This document shows, piece by piece, positions 24,500-35,128 of a stretch of DNA of 64,000 nucleotides. The translations under genes and the position numbers were made by a program. The stretch spans positions 11,880,243 to 11,944,242 of the forward strand of contig OX419761.1 of assembly GCA_948567375.1 (NCBI GenBank). The letters run 5' to 3'. The notes below the pieces were generated by a model. It saw nothing but the letters and a program-made list of their open reading frames with translations, made no database searches and was not told where the DNA came from. This stretch comes from Lunularia cruciata (Eukaryota > Streptophyta > Marchantiopsida > Lunulariales > Lunulariaceae). Position 1 is the first letter of the stretch, and every line of letters begins with the position of its first letter.

Positions 24500-25190
24500 G
24501 TAACACCCATTTGTGCATGTGTGTGGTATTGTGATATTTAGCTTGGTATTACAAGTACTTAAGAGATATTATTTATATAGAGATAAAAGATGGTTCTATA
24601 TTAGTCATGGTTAGCTAAATTTAGTCATAGCTAAGATAGAGGGGACTTTACTTTAGAGGAAGTAGAAAAGATGAGCACCACTATTTTGGATTTTAGTGTG
24701 TTGACTTGGTATTATTCTTAGGTGTTTGGCTTTGAGGAAAGAGTTGAGAACTCTTGGGCCCGCAAGCCTTTTTGTTTTGGATTCTTCTTTAGTCCAAAGA
24801 TAGCCCATGTGAAGGAATCTTTGACTTAGTGGTTGGGTCAAGATAAGACCACATGTTTAGGGAAATATGCCCATGTGAATAGATATTCCTTTCTACTTTT
24901 TGACTTTACTTGACTTTTAGTCTAGTAACTTGAGTTACTACGGTAATTAGTAACTTTGGTATGTAACTATTTCACAAGTATATAAACAAGGGGTGAGGAG
25001 GTACGCATCATCCTTTCATTTGCAACTATCTCTCTCTCATTGAGTTCTCTAGTGAGCAATGTCTTGAATCTTGGAGTGTTAGCCTTGGAGGAGTATGATA
25101 GAGTTGGGGTTCCTTGCCTTCTTAGTCCATGGTGCGCTACCATAATAGCCATCAGAGGTTCATCCTAAGTGAGAGACAGGCCGGCTCACA
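24500..25190 (+). repeat. OB1 LTR1 (5' LTR)
   Basis: 691 bp, TGTAACACCC ... CCGGCTCACA. It contains a TATA-like ATATAAACAAGG at about 24979-24990. It is followed by TTTTTGGAGACCTCTC, in which TGGAGACC at 25195 is a candidate but poor primer-binding site. Confidence 0.9.
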
Positions 25191-25193
25191 TTT

Positions 25194-26511
25194 TTGGAGA
25201 CCTCTCTAGAAAGCAAGATAATGTTCCGCGTTCAATTCTACATTAGGCAGAAGGAGGCTATGAGAGCTCACTTGGAGAGAACATTAGAAGAGGAGAGGGT
25301 TGAACTTATGTTAGAGAACCAAGATCCATTTGTATACCCTATAGTTCATTATAATGTCTTTGAGGTGATTTTGTACATCTTGTACACATGAGAGGAATTG
25401 GAGAGATTGTGTGAGGTGGATTGCAGATTTTGGTGATTAAGGTGATTTTGGGCAAAATTTTAAGTTTAAGATCTGGACTTGAAATTTCTACACATAGTAG
25501 CTCAGGTTATCTTTTAGTTAGCACACTTGAAATTATTATGAGAGCTACTATGCGCAATGGGCTAGAATTTTTGAAAGTTGATAGGGTAAAGTGTTCCCGC
25601 AACTGCATGCTCTCTGGAAAATTGTACAATGTCTGCAATTTCTTCAATTTTCAATGAATTATCCTGAAAATTTTCAAGAAACTTTAGTGCATTGTATCCT
25701 ACCTATTGCCACAAAAATTAGAGAGAGATCATTCTTGCGCAAGGAGTTTTGAGGTTTTGAAATGAGGGGCTGGTTTTCAGACCAAATCTGAAATATGTGT
25801 GCTAAAAAGAAAGGTGTCTAGGCCAAGTGGCTTGATGAAAAGATCTGAAAATTTTTAGGGATAGACACCCTAAAGTTGTGATCAAGTGTAAAAAATTCCA
25901 GAGGACTGTGACATACTGGTTGGGAGATTTGAGTGACAATGTGAGGAAGGGTCAATTTTGCAAAGTGGAGATCTCATGCATGAGGAGTTTGAGATCAACA
26001 AAAAACATGTTTGAGTGTTTAGATTCATCTTGGGAACATGGAGGGTCATCAAGAGTAGAAACTGAGATTATGCAAGGTTCCTCAAGGGTTTGAGGTGATT
26101 TTAGAGGTGGATTTGAGGAAAAGAGAGTTTACAATAGAATTTGAAGAGAGTGTTGAGAGGATCCAAAAACCTACACCACTTGGAGGAAAGAATGAGTCTA
26201 AGTGCTTTCTATGTGGAGAGAAGGGACATAAAGCAAGTTCATGTCCATTGACCTTTGAGAGCAAGAGATTGAGGGAAAGGAGAAGCTTACTTGACTTGGG
26301 TTTGCATGTTGGACCTTCTTCACCAAGATTGGGAGGGAGAAGATCTAAGACCAAGGAGTTGTGTGAGGTTTGTGGAGTTGAAGGACTTCCAAAAGGACAT
26401 GAGTGTAGTGGAGTAAAAGCACTTTTGGAAACTTTGGTGAAGGATCTTGGAGAGAGTCTTAGTACAGCTACAGAAATACTACCACCTTCATCAGCTAGTT
26501 CTCAAGATTAG
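25194..26511 (+). pseudogene. OB1 ORF upstream of gag, with zinc knuckle
   Basis: Region between LTR1 and gag with coding character but several stops: open pieces 25194-25391, 25421-25657, 25878-26093 and 26095-26511. The last piece encodes VDLRKREFTIEFEESVERI, then a CCHC knuckle CFLCGEKGHKASSC, a basic stretch and a second Cys/His cluster (CEVCGVEG ... GHEC). Some Tat-branch plant elements have an additional ORF1 before gag, and this may be the equivalent. Having a zinc knuckle in addition to the one in gag is notable. Function unknown. Confidence 0.55.
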
Positions 26512-26746
26512 TGATGGAGATAATCTTTCAACTTATGGATAAACTATCCATGAGAGTTAGATTAATATGCACTCTAGGATTTGATGTTGCTATAGAAATC
26601 TTGGAGCAACCTAAACCTTTTGTGTTCCCTAGAGTGAATTATTTTCAGATGATGTTAATCATGTATATACTCTATTATTAGTAATAGAGTGAGAGAAAAA
26701 AAAAGAAAAAAAAATTGAGAGAAAAGAAAGATAGTGAGAAGTTAAG

Positions 26747-27673
26747 ATGGGGAAACTTCCGGTTTTCTTTGGCAAGGATGGAGAAGATGTGGAGGCCTTT
26801 GTGAGAGACTTCAAGAAAGCTTGCATAGGAAACAATGAGAGGAGGAAGAATGAGTGGGCCTCATTATTACTAGATTTCTTTGAGGATGCAACACTCATTG
26901 AGAACTTTCTTCCTGATGAGAGTTATGAGAGATTGATGAGTGAGGTTACATTTCTCAAGCAAGGAGATGGAGAGAAAGTGAGAGTCTATGTGGAAAGAGT
27001 GGAAAAGTTGGAGTCCAGATTTTGCATAGTGTTGAGGAAGGGTGGGGATGATATGGAGACTACAATGATTGGCATAGGGGCCATGCTCACCAAGAATTTT
27101 GTGGGAGGGCTGAGACCACAAAGTAGAAGCAAGGTGAGATATGAGAAACTTTCTTCCAAGGTTGAAGCTATCAAGATCGCAATTCGTATGGAGGAGAGTT
27201 TGGAAGGAGATGAGAGTGATTTGGTGGTGAAGGAGGTTGTGCATCCTCCTCAAGGCTACAAGTATGGTGGAACTTCTGATACTTTGGTGACAAGGGTTGC
27301 ACCACAAGTAGTAGTTGCTCCAATTCTTGCACCTCCACCAAAAGATCCACTCCAAACCATCACAGAACAACTTGCGGATCTCAAGATCAATGTGGTGCAA
27401 CTATGGGAGAAGAGAGAGGTGGATCAAAATGTAGGGAGAAGGCCTAGGAGTTATGGAAACTATCCATATAGAGGAGGCCAACCAGCCAACAATTTCAATG
27501 ATAGAAATTGTTTTGGTTGTGGAGGAAGAAGCCATATCCAAAGGAATTGCCCAAATTCCACTTACCATGGAGGAAGGGGTTATGAGGGAGCCAATAGAGG
27601 GAAAGAGGGAGGTAGTGAAACCCAAGTGGCTCCTAATCCGAACCAAGGGGATAGCATCCATAGATGTGGTTGA
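26747..27673 (+). CDS. OB1 gag polyprotein
   Basis: Open frame of 308 codons. The N-terminal half has the gag capsid-like pattern (FFGKDGEDVEAFVRDFKKAC, LLLDFFEDATLIENFL, VTFLKQGDGEKVRVYVERV). The C-terminal part has a Gly/Arg/Asn-rich nucleocapsid with a CCHC knuckle CFGCGGRSHIQRNC near residues 256-269. Known role: assembles the virus-like particle and binds element RNA. The protease frame overlaps from 27453 in the +1 frame relative to gag, so pol would need frameshifting unless decay created the offset. The ATG is chosen as the first in frame; purine-rich untranslated DNA lies just upstream. Confidence 0.82.
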   Translation: MGKLPVFFGKDGEDVEAFVRDFKKACIGNNERRKNEWASLLLDFFEDATLIENFLPDESYERLMSEVTFLKQGDGEKVRVYVERVEKLESRFCIVLRKGGDDMETTMIGIGAMLTKNFVGGLRPQSRSKVRYEKLSSKVEAIKIAIRMEESLEGDESDLVVKEVVHPPQGYKYGGTSDTLVTRVAPQVVVAPILAPPPKDPLQTITEQLADLKINVVQLWEKREVDQNVGRRPRSYGNYPYRGGQPANNFNDRNCFGCGGRSHIQRNCPNSTYHGGRGYEGANRGKEGGSETQVAPNPNQGDSIHRCG

Positions 27674-30600
27674 GAGCAAGTATGAGAAGGGAGAGTGCTC
27701 AAACTCCAAGAGTCTTAATTTGGAACTTTTGGCACAAGAGAAGAAGAGAGCTCATTTTGAAGAGAATGTTCACTCTTCTCAAGGATTTACTTCAAGCAAG
27801 GATACTCCTATGTCTACTAAGAGCACTCGCACCTCAACACCATCAACAATAAAGACTCCAAGGAAGAAGTTGGGGATGGAAGACTTCTTGATCTCAAAGC
27901 AACAATGGAACTACAATGGGTTGGAGGATGTTGGTAGTCACAAGGCTAACATCACAATGGGCCAATTAATTGCTTTGAACCCTACCTTGAGAAAGGAGCT
28001 TAGAGGTGGTTTGAGTTCTACAAGGAGCAAGAAGAAGAAGAAGGCAAAAGTTACAGTATCAATGGGGGTGGTGGATGCCAAGCCAGCACCATGGGAAGCT
28101 TGTGAATATGCCTCCAAGATTGATGTGAGAGTGAATGGTCACAACATCAAGGATGCATTGGTTGATGGAGGATCAGCAGTGAATACCATGTTAGAAAGGT
28201 TGATGAAGAAGTTGGGTATGATACCCTCAAGACCTTCAACATTTGTGGTGAGCATGGCAAACAAGCAACAAGTTTGAACAGTAGGGGTGATGGATAAGGT
28301 GGTAGTTTTAGTTATAGGAGTTCAAAATCTCATGACTTTCCAAGTCTTGAAGGATTCAAGCTATGACTTACTTCTTGGGAGGCCATGGTTGAGAGCAGCA
28401 CACACAATTGATCAATGGCACAAAGAGTACTTGAGGATTGGACCATCAAACCATAGAGTCACTGTTCCTGTGACTAACACCACCAACACTTCACATTCAG
28501 ATACACCATCTTCTGATTATTGGGAATCAAATTTTGAAGAAGGAGCTTTAGGGGTGGACACAAGCATGGAGGAGGAGACTTCCACGGAGGAGGATGAATT
28601 TGAATCTGAATCTGATTCAGATGTGTATCCCTTGTGTGCTATGAATTTTGCACCTAAGCCGGAGGTTTTGAAGGACCCAGACAAATCACCATTGACACTT
28701 GAGGAGGTAGAGAGAAGGTTATCTACCCTCAAGTATGGTCCAAATGTTACCAAGGAGGAGAAGGTGAGATTTGAGGAGATTTTCCGCAAGTTCATCCATG
28801 TGTTTGCTTTTAGTTACAAGGATTTGAAGGAAGTCACCTTGGAGGAGCACAAGATAGAGGTGGAGTCACATGCAAGACCAATCCGCCAAAAGCAACGTCG
28901 CATTAGCCCACCAATATCTTTGATTGTGAAGGAGGAGATTGATAAGCTCAAGGAGGCTGGATTTATCTTTGAGGTGGAGAATTCAGAATGGGTGTCTCCA
29001 ATTGTCATTGTGAAGAAAAAGAATGGCAAGCTTCGGGTATGTGTGGATTACAAGAAGCTCAATGCTATTACCAAGAAGGACTACTACCCATTGCCATTCA
29101 TTGATGAGATCTTGGAGGAAGTTGCAGGTCATGAGAGGTACAGTTTTGGAGATGGTTATAGTGGATATAACCAAATCAAGATTGCACCAGAGCATCAACA
29201 ACTCACCACATTCACCACACCTTGGGGAACTTACGCTTTCAAGGTCATGCCTTTTGGGCTATGCAATGCTCCAGCCACATTCCAACGGTTCATGAACAAG
29301 GTATTTGAACCTTTCATTGGGAAATTTGTGAGAGACTTCATTGATGACATTTGTGTCTATGGGAGCAAGGAGGAGCACTTTGAGCACCTAATCAAAGACT
29401 TGCAACGCTTGGATGAGGCAAACGCATCACTCAACCTAGAGAAGTGCACTTTTGGATGTGAAGAAGGTCTACTTTTGGGGCACATCATCTCCAAGGATGG
29501 AATAGCAGTTGATCCTAAAAAGGTGAGGAAAATCTCAGACCTTCCATTCCCTTCAAGCTTGACAAAGTTACGCCAATTCTTGGGGATGGTTGGATACTAT
29601 AGGAGGTTCATCTTTTCATTTTCCAACAAGGCTTATGCATTGACCATCTACATGAAGAACGGTGTAGATTACATGGTGATTTTGGAGGACAAGGAGGCTC
29701 TCAAAGCTTTTGAGGAGCTCAAGCAATCCCTTGCTGTAGCTCCAATTCTTGCTAAACCTGATTGGAGTAAGCCTTTCATCCTTTATACTGATGCTTCTAA
29801 TGTAGCTATAGGATGCACTCTTAGTCAATTAGACCAAGATGGGCATGATCATCCAATAGCTTATGCTAGTAGGCAGATGGTTTCAGCAGAGAAGAACTAC
29901 TCTGTCACGGAGAGAGAAGGGTTGGCAGTGATCTTTGGTTTCAAGAAGTTTAGACACTACTTGATTGGAGGGAAAGCCACCATTGTCACGGATCACAAGG
30001 CTTTGAAGTATATCTTCAACGAGCCTAATGTTGAAGGGAGACTAGCAAGGTGGATGATACTCTTGTCTGAGTATAACTACACCACTGAGGATAGGCCAGG
30101 AAAGAAACATGCAAATGCTGATTTGTTATCTAGAGCCTATGATCATGATGGAGATGAGCCTGTGGATGATTCCTTCCCGGATGAGGAGCTCATGACAATC
30201 TCAATCACTCAAGAGGTTCCAATGGAGTACAAGGAGATTGTGGATTTTGTGACAAGAGGTAACTATCCAGAAAGGATGCATGCTAGGGAGAGGAAGGCCC
30301 TTGCAATAAGATGTAGACCTTACACAATGGTGGAGGATATTCTTTTTCACCAAGGAGCAGATGGTCTACTTCGAAGAGCTGTGGGTAAGGAAGAGTCTAT
30401 CCTACTCATAAAGGAGTTTCATGAAGGTTTAGTATGTGGAGGACACTTTGCAAGAAAGGTGACTACTTTCAAGATTCTAGATGCAGGTTACCATTGGAGA
30501 GGGATTTTCAAGGATTGTCTTGATTATTGCAAAACTTGTCATGTTTGCCAAGCTTTTGCTAGAAAGTCTACATCCACTCCACCACTTAGATCAATTCCAT

Positions 30601-31133
30601 TGCTAGGACCTTTTGAGAAGTGGGGAATTGATTTTGTAGGTCCTCTCAATAGAACCTCAAGGAACAATTGGTACATTATGGTAGTTACTGATTACCTTAC
30701 CAAGTGGGTTGAGGCTAGACCATTGAGGGACAAGAATGAAGATGAAGTTGGTAGATTTCTTTATGAACGCATTATCACTAGGTTTGGATGCCCTTTGGAG
30801 TTGGTTTCTGATAGAGGAGGAGAGTTTATAGGAAGCATTACTACAGCCATGCTACGACATTTCTCTATCACACATAGAGTAACTACATCCTATAAGCCAA
30901 ATTCCAATGGCTTGGCAGAGAGAACCAATCAGACCTTGTGCATGATGTTGGCCAAAGATGCAGAAATGGAGGAGGCTAAACATCCTTGGGACAAGAGGAT
31001 TCACGCAGTTTTGTGGGAGTATAGGACAACCATGAAGACTTCCACCGGATATTCTCCATTTCAATTGGTGTATGGTATTGAGTCTACCTTACCTATTCAC
31101 TTTGATCTTCCTACCTTCCAAAAGCATTCATAG
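27453..31133 (+). pseudogene. OB1 protease-RT-RNase H-integrase (one internal stop)
   Basis: One frame from 27453 to 31133 interrupted only by TGA at 28275-28277. Retropepsin: DALVDGGSAVNTML (about 28160), a DGG version of the D-S/T-G motif, with LLLGRPWLRAA downstream. RT: VRVCVDYKKLNAI, FGDGYSGYNQI, MPFGLCNAPATFQRFM and FIDDICVYGS. RNase H: LYTDASNVAIGCTL, EREGLAVIFG, TDHKALKYI. Integrase: zinc finger (GGHF ... CKTCHVC), catalytic Asp in GIDFVGP, Asp in VSDRGGEF, Glu in NGLAERTN. The stop falls between the protease core and its C-terminal part, consistent with CGA to TGA change. The frame is lost at the integrase C-terminus (next feature). Confidence 0.9.
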
Positions 31134-31541
31134 GAGATTGAAGAAAGCACAAGGAGGTGATGCATAGAAGTCAAGGAAGGATCAACTCATGGAGTTGGAA
31201 GAGGCAAGAGTAGTTGCTATGGTTTGAGTGGAGCAAGCCCAAAGGAAACAAAAGGAGAGCTATGACAAGAGGCAAGGCAAGAAGAAGGTGAAGCCTTTCA
31301 AAGAAGGTTATTGGGTAATGTTGTTTGATTCCATTCGATTCAAGAGAGTGCAAAATAAGTTTTTGCCTAAGTACTTTGGACCTTTCATAGTAGAGAAGGT
31401 GTGGGTCAATTACACTTATGATCTCAAGGAGTTGGGAGGAAGACACTTTGATAGGATTAACCATGATAAGTTGAAATGTACCATAGAAGGTAGAGAGGCC
31501 TTCACTTTGAGGACAAAGTGCAAACTTAGTCCGGGGGTAAA
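31134..31541 (+). pseudogene. OB1 integrase C-terminal domain (frameshifted)
   Basis: After the stop at 31133 the C-terminal domain continues in another frame: basic helix with KQKESYDKRQGKKK, then GYWVMLFDSIRFKR, KYFGPFIVEKV and a terminal NHDKLK-type segment (open from 31228). It matches the usual GPF(I/V) integrase C-terminus. No chromodomain follows before the LTR. Two further stops lie between 31134 and 31228. Confidence 0.8.
31528..31541 (+). other. OB1 polypurine tract
   Basis: AGTCCGGGGGTAAA directly before LTR2 (TGTAACACCC). This shows that LTR2 is the natural 3' LTR of the internal region. Confidence 0.6.
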
Positions 31542-32233
31542 TGTAACACCCATTTTTGCATGTGTGTGGTATTGTGATATTTAGCTTGGCATTACAAGTA
31601 CTTAAGAGATATTATTTATATAGAGATAAAGGATGGTTCTATATTAGTCATGGTTAGCTAAAGTTAGTCATAGCTAAGATAGAGGGGACTTTACTTTAGA
31701 GGAAGTAGAAAAGATGAGCACCACTATTTTGGATTTTAGTGTGTTGACTTGGTATTATTCCTAGGTGTTTGGCTTTGAGGAAAGAGTTGAGAACTCTTGG
31801 GCCCGCAAGCCTTTTTGTTTTGGATTCTTCTTTAGTCCAAGGATAGCGTATGTGAAGGAATCTTTGACTTAGTGGTTGGGTCAAGATAAGACCACATGCT
31901 TAGGGGAATATGCCCATGTGAATGGATATTCCTTTCTACTTTTTGACTTTACTTGACTTTTAGTCTAATAACTTGAGTTACTCTAGTAATTAGTAACTTT
32001 GATGCATAACTATCTCACAAGTATATAAACTAGGGGTGAGGAGATACTCATCATCCTTTCATTTCCAATAATCTCTCTCTCATTGAGTTCTCTAGTGAGC
32101 AATGGTTTGAGTCTTGGAGTGTTAGCCTTGGAGGAGTATGATGGAGTTGGGGTTCTTTGCCTTCGTAGTCTATGGTGCACTACCATAATAGCCATCAAAG
32201 CTTCATCTTGAGTGAGAGATAAGCTGGCTCATA
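31542..32233 (+). repeat. OB1 LTR2 (internal, older-looking LTR)
   Basis: 692 bp, TGTAACACCC ... CTGGCTCATA. It differs from both LTR1 and LTR3 at, for example, CCCATTTTTGC, AGCTTGGCATT, TATTCCTAGG, CTAATAACTT, CTATCTCAC and the terminal CATA. Confidence 0.9.
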
Positions 32234-32512
32234 GTTTAGTTTGTCCATAAGTTTGAGGATGATAGGCCACGGACAAAGCAAACTTGGTGCCAAGTATCTA
32301 GAGGAGTGCTTGCCAATTTTTTTTGGTGAAATGAGAAATCACAATCAGAAATGAGTACACAAGGCATCCGTGATGCTTGAAGACATTGTTAAAGTAGATC
32401 TATGCCAATGTTGGAGTATCCACTATATCAAAGGTTGGTGCCAAATGGATTTGCTTGTTAAGCTTATCCACAAACATCATGATTGTTGTGTGACCTTTGC
32501 TTTGTCTTGGGC
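32234..32512 (-). pseudogene. Captured chromovirus integrase fragment between two LTRs
   Basis: On the minus strand this 279-bp piece reads, across a few stops and shifts, as an integrase core: MMFVDKLNKQIHLAPTF, YFNNVFKHHGC, WQALL, LGTKFALSVAYHPQTYGQT. The AYHPQT.GQT block with the position of the catalytic Glu is diagnostic for gypsy integrases of chromovirus type. It belongs neither to OB1 (opposite strand, different clade) nor to PG1. It starts and ends exactly at LTR2 and LTR3. Confidence 0.8.
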
Positions 32513-33202
32513 TGTAACACCCATTTGTGCATGTGTGTGGTATTGTGATATTTAGCTTGGTATTACAAGTACTTAAGAGATATTATTTATATAGAGATAA
32601 AGGATGGTTCTATATTAGTCATGATTAGCTAAAGTTAGTTATAGCTAAGATAGATAGGCCCTTACTTTAGAGGAAGTAGAAAAGATGAGCACCACTATTT
32701 TGGATTTTAGTGTGTTGACTTGGTATTATTCTTAGGTGTTTGGCTTTGAGGAAAGAGTTGAGAACTCTTGGGCCCGCAAGCCTTTTTGTTTTCGATTCTT
32801 CTTTAGTCCAAGGATAGCCCATGTGAAGGAATCCTTGACTTAATGGTTGGGTCAAGATAAGACTACATGCTTAGGGGAATATGCCCATGTGAATGGATAT
32901 TCCTTTCTACTTTTTGACTTTACTTGACTTTTAGTCTAGTAACTTGAGTTACTATGGTAATTAGTAACTTTGGTACTTAACTATTTCACCACTATATAAA
33001 CAAGGGGTGAGGAGGTACTCATCATCCTTTCATTTGCAACTATCTCTCTCATTGAGTTCTCTCGTGAGCAATGTCTTGAGTCTTGGAGTGTTAGCCTTGG
33101 AGGAGTATGATGGAGTTCGGGTTCCTTGCCTTCTTAGTCCATGGTGCGCTACCATAATAGCCATCAGAGGTTCATCCTGAGTGAGAGACAGGCCGGCTCA
33201 CA
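32513..33202 (+). repeat. OB1 LTR3 (right outer LTR)
   Basis: 690 bp, TGTAACACCC ... CCGGCTCACA. It pairs with LTR1 at nearly all sites that distinguish LTR1 from LTR2. Right flank GTCCA continues PG1 gag. Confidence 0.9.
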
Positions 33203-33394
33203 GTCCATCGGCGGACCCTCTAGATGCTGAAACAACCCCTTCCATGCCATGAAGGGTGTAAACAAAGTCGGGTTCCACATCTGCTGCAGATCACACCAAC
33301 TATTGAACTCCTGGATGAAGTCATCCAACTCAATGGTACCCACTGTACCAGAGTTATGCCTAGGACCTTTGGAGGCCCCATAAATCTTGTCCAT
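33203..33394 (-). pseudogene. PG1 gag N-terminal fragment
   Basis: Reads from the ATG at 33394 to the OB1 boundary (YGASKGPRHNSGT, ELDDFIQEFNSWCDL, FTPFMAWKGLFQHLEG) and joins in frame to 24499 downward (DYHEFRRAHLEEIELW). A TGA just upstream of this ATG follows a coding-like stretch (to about 33480), so the true start may lie further up. Confidence 0.75.
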
Positions 33395-34001
33395 GTCTCA
33401 CAACAACGGTGCGGACACACCAAGTGCACTCTCAACTGAATCAGCTCCTATGTCGAACTCCAACTCAGAGTCAATCTCCTCCCTCACTACGACCTAAGAT
33501 ACAGGCTAATACCGAGCACCACTCCGAGTAAACCCACTGCGTAATGCAAGGCTAACTCCTCTGGAATCTCCAAAGAACTCCGTCGTGACAAAGTTACCGC
33601 AATAGCAAACCCGAACCACTAATTGCAACCGCAAGTCGCAACTGCAAGTGCCCCACCAAGTGCCAACACCACCACGTGCCAACACCAACTAAACACCACC
33701 CACTAATGTAACTCTAAGCGAGATAACTACACTAGGGGAAAGGGCAACTTGTAACCTGCCATCATAACACGCACTCTCACGGTCTGCAGGTCATCACTTC
33801 CTGCCTCACTGGAGAGAAACAAAGGTAGTCTGATTGGTCATCACTCCAGCCTCACCACCGAGAGCACATTAGAGCACCAACGCTCAAAAGTCAGGGCACC
33901 TCACACAAACGTGGTGCACAAACAGGAAGTAGAGAATGGAGGGGGTCCAATCACAAGAAATCTAAATGAAAACCCTCCATCTCATAACACAACATGGGAT
34001 T
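33395..34001 (-). other. PG1 5' leader
   Basis: DNA between gag and the primer site. The part near 33395-33480 is coding-like on the minus strand (ELEFDIGADSVESAL). The rest shows no gene. Confidence 0.4.
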
Positions 34002-34014
34002 GACTCTGCCACCA
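34002..34014 (-). other. PG1 candidate primer-binding site
   Basis: Sense strand TGGTGGCAGAGTC, 10 of 13 matches to the initiator-Met tRNA primer site TGGTATCAGAGCC. It lies about 9 bp inside the proposed LTR edge at 34024. Confidence 0.45.
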
Positions 34015-34023
34015 TTTGGCATT

Positions 34024-35128
34024 TGACATAAGAGCAATTTGTATCTAAGTCCTAAGCTATCAGGATCACCAAGAATGGGATCAAACTGCCTCTCCTCGCC
34101 AAAGCTACATGTGTATAGATAATAGTGGCACAGTCACTAAGACAACAAGTGAGGGTGGACCACTTGGCTAGGGCACCAGTCTAGGAACAAGACATCTAGG
34201 GGTCAAACCCTGTTGCGCACAATCTAGTAGGAAAGGCAGATTTTGCCAACCAATGACCAATATCTACTCTAAACTGGCTAGCCTCACGCCAGCAAGCTAG
34301 CTTGCTGGGCCTTCGTAGCCTCTCATAGCCCACAGCCCTATGCCTCGAAGCCTCAAAACACCAAAATTCAGCCAAATGAGGCCTTTCTTGTTGCCACTTC
34401 GAACCTCCTCCAAATCTGGCCAAAATCTGATGTAAATCCCAACCAAAATCTGATGTAAAATCTGACGTAAACCCTAAAGATGGTTGTCTGCCAAATCCCC
34501 TGCTAACTTTCTACTCGAGCCAAATTGACAAAACAGGTTTTTCCAAATCACAATTTCATGAGAAGAGCTTCCCAACTCCACCTTCAATTTGACTTTCTGA
34601 GCTCAATTCACAGCAAATTGGTCCTGCCTTCACCTCTTGAGCTCAAAATCACAACCATTGCTCAAAAATTGCTCCTTCTTTGCTCAAAATTTGGCCAGCC
34701 CTTCCGCACAACTCAGATCAGTACTTGATCTGTCACTCTATAATTTGCCAACAATTGGGCACTGATTATAGTCAAGCCACACCCACTCAAGCATAGAGAA
34801 TCCAAGTGATGCTCGCCAGCCTCTGTCCACCATAGCCAGGAACTCGAAGGCTCAACATCAGAGAAGTGAGCTCTCTGGAGCTCACTTTGAAACTATACTC
34901 CCTAGACTCGAGCTAGCACTAAAACCCTAACGGTCCTACTGACGGCACACTCGACGGTGTGAACGGTGCAAAGTGATGGTGGGCCCCACCGTGAAGTCAG
35001 TACCCCTAACACCAAATCTAACCGTCAAAAAAAGTCATTGAGAAACGGCTGAAATAACTCTAACTACTATCAATGGAACTCTAGTGTCCAAGTATCTTGA
35101 TGCGGCACTACAAATGGCATGACATCCC
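34024..35128 (-). repeat. PG1 5' LTR
   Basis: The outer 419 bp (34710-35128) match the 3' LTR core at 16855-17275. The left part (34024-34709) has no counterpart in the 3' LTR and is assigned to the LTR only because TG...CA ends (TGTCATGCC to TTATGTCA) and a primer-site-like sequence fit. If wrong, the LTR is about 0.42 kb. Confidence 0.6.

Larger units (their letters stand above)
24500..33202 (+). mobile_element. OB1: three-LTR gypsy insertion in PG1 gag
   Basis: Plus-strand Ty3/gypsy insertion that splits PG1 gag. Structure: LTR1 24500-25190, internal region 25191-31541, LTR2 31542-32233, 279 bp of foreign chromovirus integrase (32234-32512, minus), LTR3 32513-33202. The left flank CGTCC (24495-24499) and right flank GTCCA (33203-33207) share GTCC. 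Joining the flanks restores a continuous gag frame, so the three-LTR unit behaves as one insertion. LTR1 and LTR3 agree against LTR2 at many positions. The coding region is the least decayed of all elements here. Integrase and RT style (GGHFARKVTT.., FIDDICVYGS, no chromodomain) suggests the non-chromoviral Athila/Tat branch. Confidence 0.88.
16722..35128 (-). mobile_element. PG1: gypsy element with PHD-finger integrase (nested host)
   Basis: Minus-strand Ty3/gypsy element of about 9.7 kb after removing OB1 (24500-33202). Order in sense direction: 5' LTR (right), gag start (33394 down to 33203), gag continued (24499 down), protease, a long spacer, RT, RNase H, integrase, C-terminal PHD finger, 3' LTR (left). 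It sits inside locus repeat copy 2. Flanks are TTCCC|TGTCG at left and TGACA|TCCCA at right, sharing TCCC, consistent with a slightly decayed target duplication. All frames carry stops, so it is dead. PG2 (43960-60024) is a relative on the other strand. Confidence 0.85.

Noticed and set aside
32234..32512. Integrase fragment as part of PG1
   Set aside because: PG1 integrase is complete at 17551-19128, and the fragment has the AYHPQT.GQT chromovirus style; the PG1 gag frame closes exactly without it.
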